Position numbers and translations under genes: made by a program
Shown: piece after piece, positions 62,630 through 64,000 of the stretch
Layout of the letters: each line of letters begins with the position of its first letter
Position numbering within the stretch: the stretch's first letter is position 1
Assembly (NCBI GenBank): GCA_024234635.1
Contig: JACKNX010000002.1
Location: 449,190-513,189 of the forward strand
Length of the DNA stretch: 64,000 bases
From: Pseudomonadales bacterium
Lineage (GTDB): Bacteria > Pseudomonadota > Gammaproteobacteria > Pseudomonadales > Azotimanducaceae
Reading direction: 5' to 3'
Notes under the pieces: model-generated
Databases searched by the model: none
The model's input: the letters and a program-made list of their open reading frames with translations, nothing else
What the model was told of the DNA's origin: nothing

Positions 62630-62875
62630 ATGCCAGACAATGCAGCAAAGCGCGAACAACCGAACACGGACAGTTGCCGGTTCTCCTCACGTTGCCCCAT
62701 GTATCAGACCTTTCGCAATGATTTTGGGCTGAGGATGTTCCAGACCACCTATTGCAACTCCGCCAACCATGCCAAGTGTGCCCGCTTTGCCCTGGCGAGC
62801 AAAGGCACCATGCCGCCGTCGGATCTGCTGCCAAACGGGCGGACACTGGTCGCGGCGAGCAAACGCGAGTCCTGA
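62630..62875 (+). CDS. Small cysteine-motif protein upstream of receiver/GGDEF gene
   Basis: An 81-residue protein with two cysteine pairs, CRFSSRC (CX5C, residues 16-22) and CNSANHAKC (CX8-type spacing, about 42-50), then CARFAL and a conserved-looking PPSDLLPNG near the C-terminus. I recall similar small proteins next to signalling genes but know no function; metal or Fe-S binding is plausible. AAGG lies just upstream of ATG 62630. It precedes the receiver/GGDEF gene by 32 bp and is probably co-transcribed with it. Confidence 0.65.
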   Translation: MPDNAAKREQPNTDSCRFSSRCPMYQTFRNDFGLRMFQTTYCNSANHAKCARFALASKGTMPPSDLLPNGRTLVAASKRES

Positions 62876-62907
62876 TCGACACCTGCCGGAAATCATATCC
62901 GCCTATC

Positions 62908-64000
62908 ATGAACACTCTTCGCGTTCTGCTGCTCGACCTGGCCGCCTGCGCCACGACTGAAAACGCGCGCGACGCGCTGGGCAAAGCGCCATTCGACCTG
63001 TTCACTACCGCTGACTGGCGCGACGCATCCGCCCACGCAGCGACTGACCGGCCCGACCTGGCGGTAATTACAGCCAGCACCGTCAACGACGATGTGCTGG
63101 ACATCTGCAGCGCCATACGTCGCTCCAATCGAGACGGCGAGGTGTATACCGTACTGGTCACCGCACCGGACGTCCTGCGCAATACCTCCCTGGTGAATTC
63201 CAGCCTGGTAAGCTGCCATTCCCTGCCAGATGACTGGCATCTTCTCGTCCCAAAGATCGAGCTGATGGCCCGCTCGAGCCGCAAGGTGCAGAACATGGAG
63301 CGCGCCTGGCAACAGGACGAACTGGCCCTGGACCTTCTCGACGCCGCCGGCTGCAGCATCGACGCGGGCACACAGTCGTGCACCCTGTCCATGCCGCTGA
63401 GACGTCTCCTGCGACTGCGGAAGCCGAGTCAGGAAAAACAGATTCATCAGCCCGTGCACTGGCGTGACATGCTGACCTGTGTGCTGCCGATACACCGGGA
63501 GCAGATCGAAAGGGCGGTGCTCAATGCACTGGCCACGGGTGAGGAAATCGAACGCCGTTGCGCGCTTGACGATGAAAAGGACGCCTCGCTCATATGCCGC
63601 GGCCGGGTGCGCCGCGATGCGAACGGAGATATCTCGACCCTTGACCTCACCTGGCAACGGATCAACCGTCGCCAGCCGCGTGCGATGTCCGCCCCGAGGC
63701 AGGCAAATGGCACGCCGGTGGGCAGCGACCCGCTACAGGCCATCGAGGAACGCATCAACGCCCAGTCGAACGGAAGTATTCTCTTTCTGAGCATTGCCAA
63801 CTACCGGGAGCTCTGCAAGACGCTGGGCTATGTAACAGGCCAGCGGGTGCTTGCTGCATTGGTGGAGAAGGTGGCGGGCGAACTACGCGGCAGCGACATC
63901 GTGATGCCACGCGGCTTCAACGACAACCGTCTCGTCGCCCGCATAGGCGGGGCTGAAATCATCGCGGTACTCGATGGCGTGACGGACCAGCGTCACCTCG
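62908..64000 (+). CDS. Receiver-like/GGDEF signalling protein with degenerate motifs, 3' end cut by window edge
   Basis: The first 364 residues are visible and the frame stays open to the window end. Residues 1-120 resemble a receiver domain, but the phospho-acceptor position reads LAVITAST without aspartate and the N-terminal acidic pair is reduced. A middle region (about 140-255) has no clear family, and residues about 285-364 resemble a GGDEF domain whose active loop is GGAEI (347-351) in place of GGDEF. Diguanylate cyclase activity is therefore unlikely; a GTP- or c-di-GMP-sensing role, perhaps with an EAL domain beyond the edge, is an inference. Confidence 0.7.
   Translation, partial: MNTLRVLLLDLAACATTENARDALGKAPFDLFTTADWRDASAHAATDRPDLAVITASTVNDDVLDICSAIRRSNRDGEVYTVLVTAPDVLRNTSLVNSSLVSCHSLPDDWHLLVPKIELMARSSRKVQNMERAWQQDELALDLLDAAGCSIDAGTQSCTLSMPLRRLLRLRKPSQEKQIHQPVHWRDMLTCVLPIHREQIERAVLNALATGEEIERRCALDDEKDASLICRGRVRRDANGDISTLDLTWQRINRRQPRAMSAPRQANGTPVGSDPLQAIEERINAQSNGSILFLSIANYRELCKTLGYVTGQRVLAALVEKVAGELRGSDIVMPRGFNDNRLVARIGGAEIIAVLDGVTDQRHL

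Overview
The window looks like a chromosome segment of a GC-rich (roughly 60-65 %) proteobacterium, most likely a gammaproteobacterium. AsnS, NhaA, LipA, GloA and the paired half-size ABC exporter have the form seen in that class. Coding density is high, with many ATGA/GTGA stop-start overlaps. No rRNA or tRNA gene, CRISPR array, phage module or complete insertion sequence was seen.

Region 1 (1-20.4 kb) is a catabolic island. It holds an SDR fragment, a ThuA-like protein, a TetR regulator with a P450, two paralogous acyl-CoA ligases, a 2-oxo-acid dehydrogenase set (E1alpha, E1beta, AcoX, E2, but no E3), a DUF35 protein with a thiolase-fold partner, a TauD-type dioxygenase, two SAM methyltransferases across the window (one here), an acyl-CoA dehydrogenase, a crotonase, an alpha/beta hydrolase, a DUF6265 protein and an HpaB-type monooxygenase. 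Just before the HpaB gene is an SDR-fold protein carrying both signature motifs of halohydrin dehalogenases. Together they suggest activation, oxidation and CoA-thioester degradation of a hydrophobic, branched or cyclic acid; the substrate cannot be read from sequence.

Region 2 (20.4-43.7 kb) mixes envelope, stress and transport genes: a lipoprotein M48 protease with TPR region, glyoxalase I, a GST, a two-gene RND efflux system without outer-membrane factor, a PEP-synthase/rifampin-phosphotransferase-like protein, a CitE/SDR/CMD-family operon, a TonB-dependent receptor with a CXXCH motif in its barrel, threonine dehydratase and a flavodoxin-like gene separated by a perfect 20-bp palindrome, a GPH-family MFS/FemAB-like pair, and a carbonic anhydrase-SulP-ArsR operon.

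Region 3 (43.7-44.4 kb) is a non-coding repeat block: a second, internally inverted copy of a hairpin-rich element also found at 9.3-9.5 kb, a G-quadruplex motif, and a perfect 114-bp tandem duplication.

Region 4 (44.4-64 kb) holds a double-domain family III CoA-transferase, asnS, a heterodimeric ABC exporter, a glycine-rich RRM protein, nhaA, an old-yellow-enzyme/dienoyl-CoA-reductase-like flavoprotein lacking one Fe-S cysteine, a second P450, a second GPH transporter, lipA, an exported methyltransferase, an APH-type kinase, a small cysteine protein and the start of a receiver/GGDEF protein with degenerate motifs.

The strongest leads are the halohydrin dehalogenase candidate, the CXXCH TonB receptor, the hairpin-array element, the palindromic divergent promoter, and the catalytic-residue losses in the thiolase, CoA-transferase and OYE proteins. 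All functions are read from motifs by eye; no database search was made.
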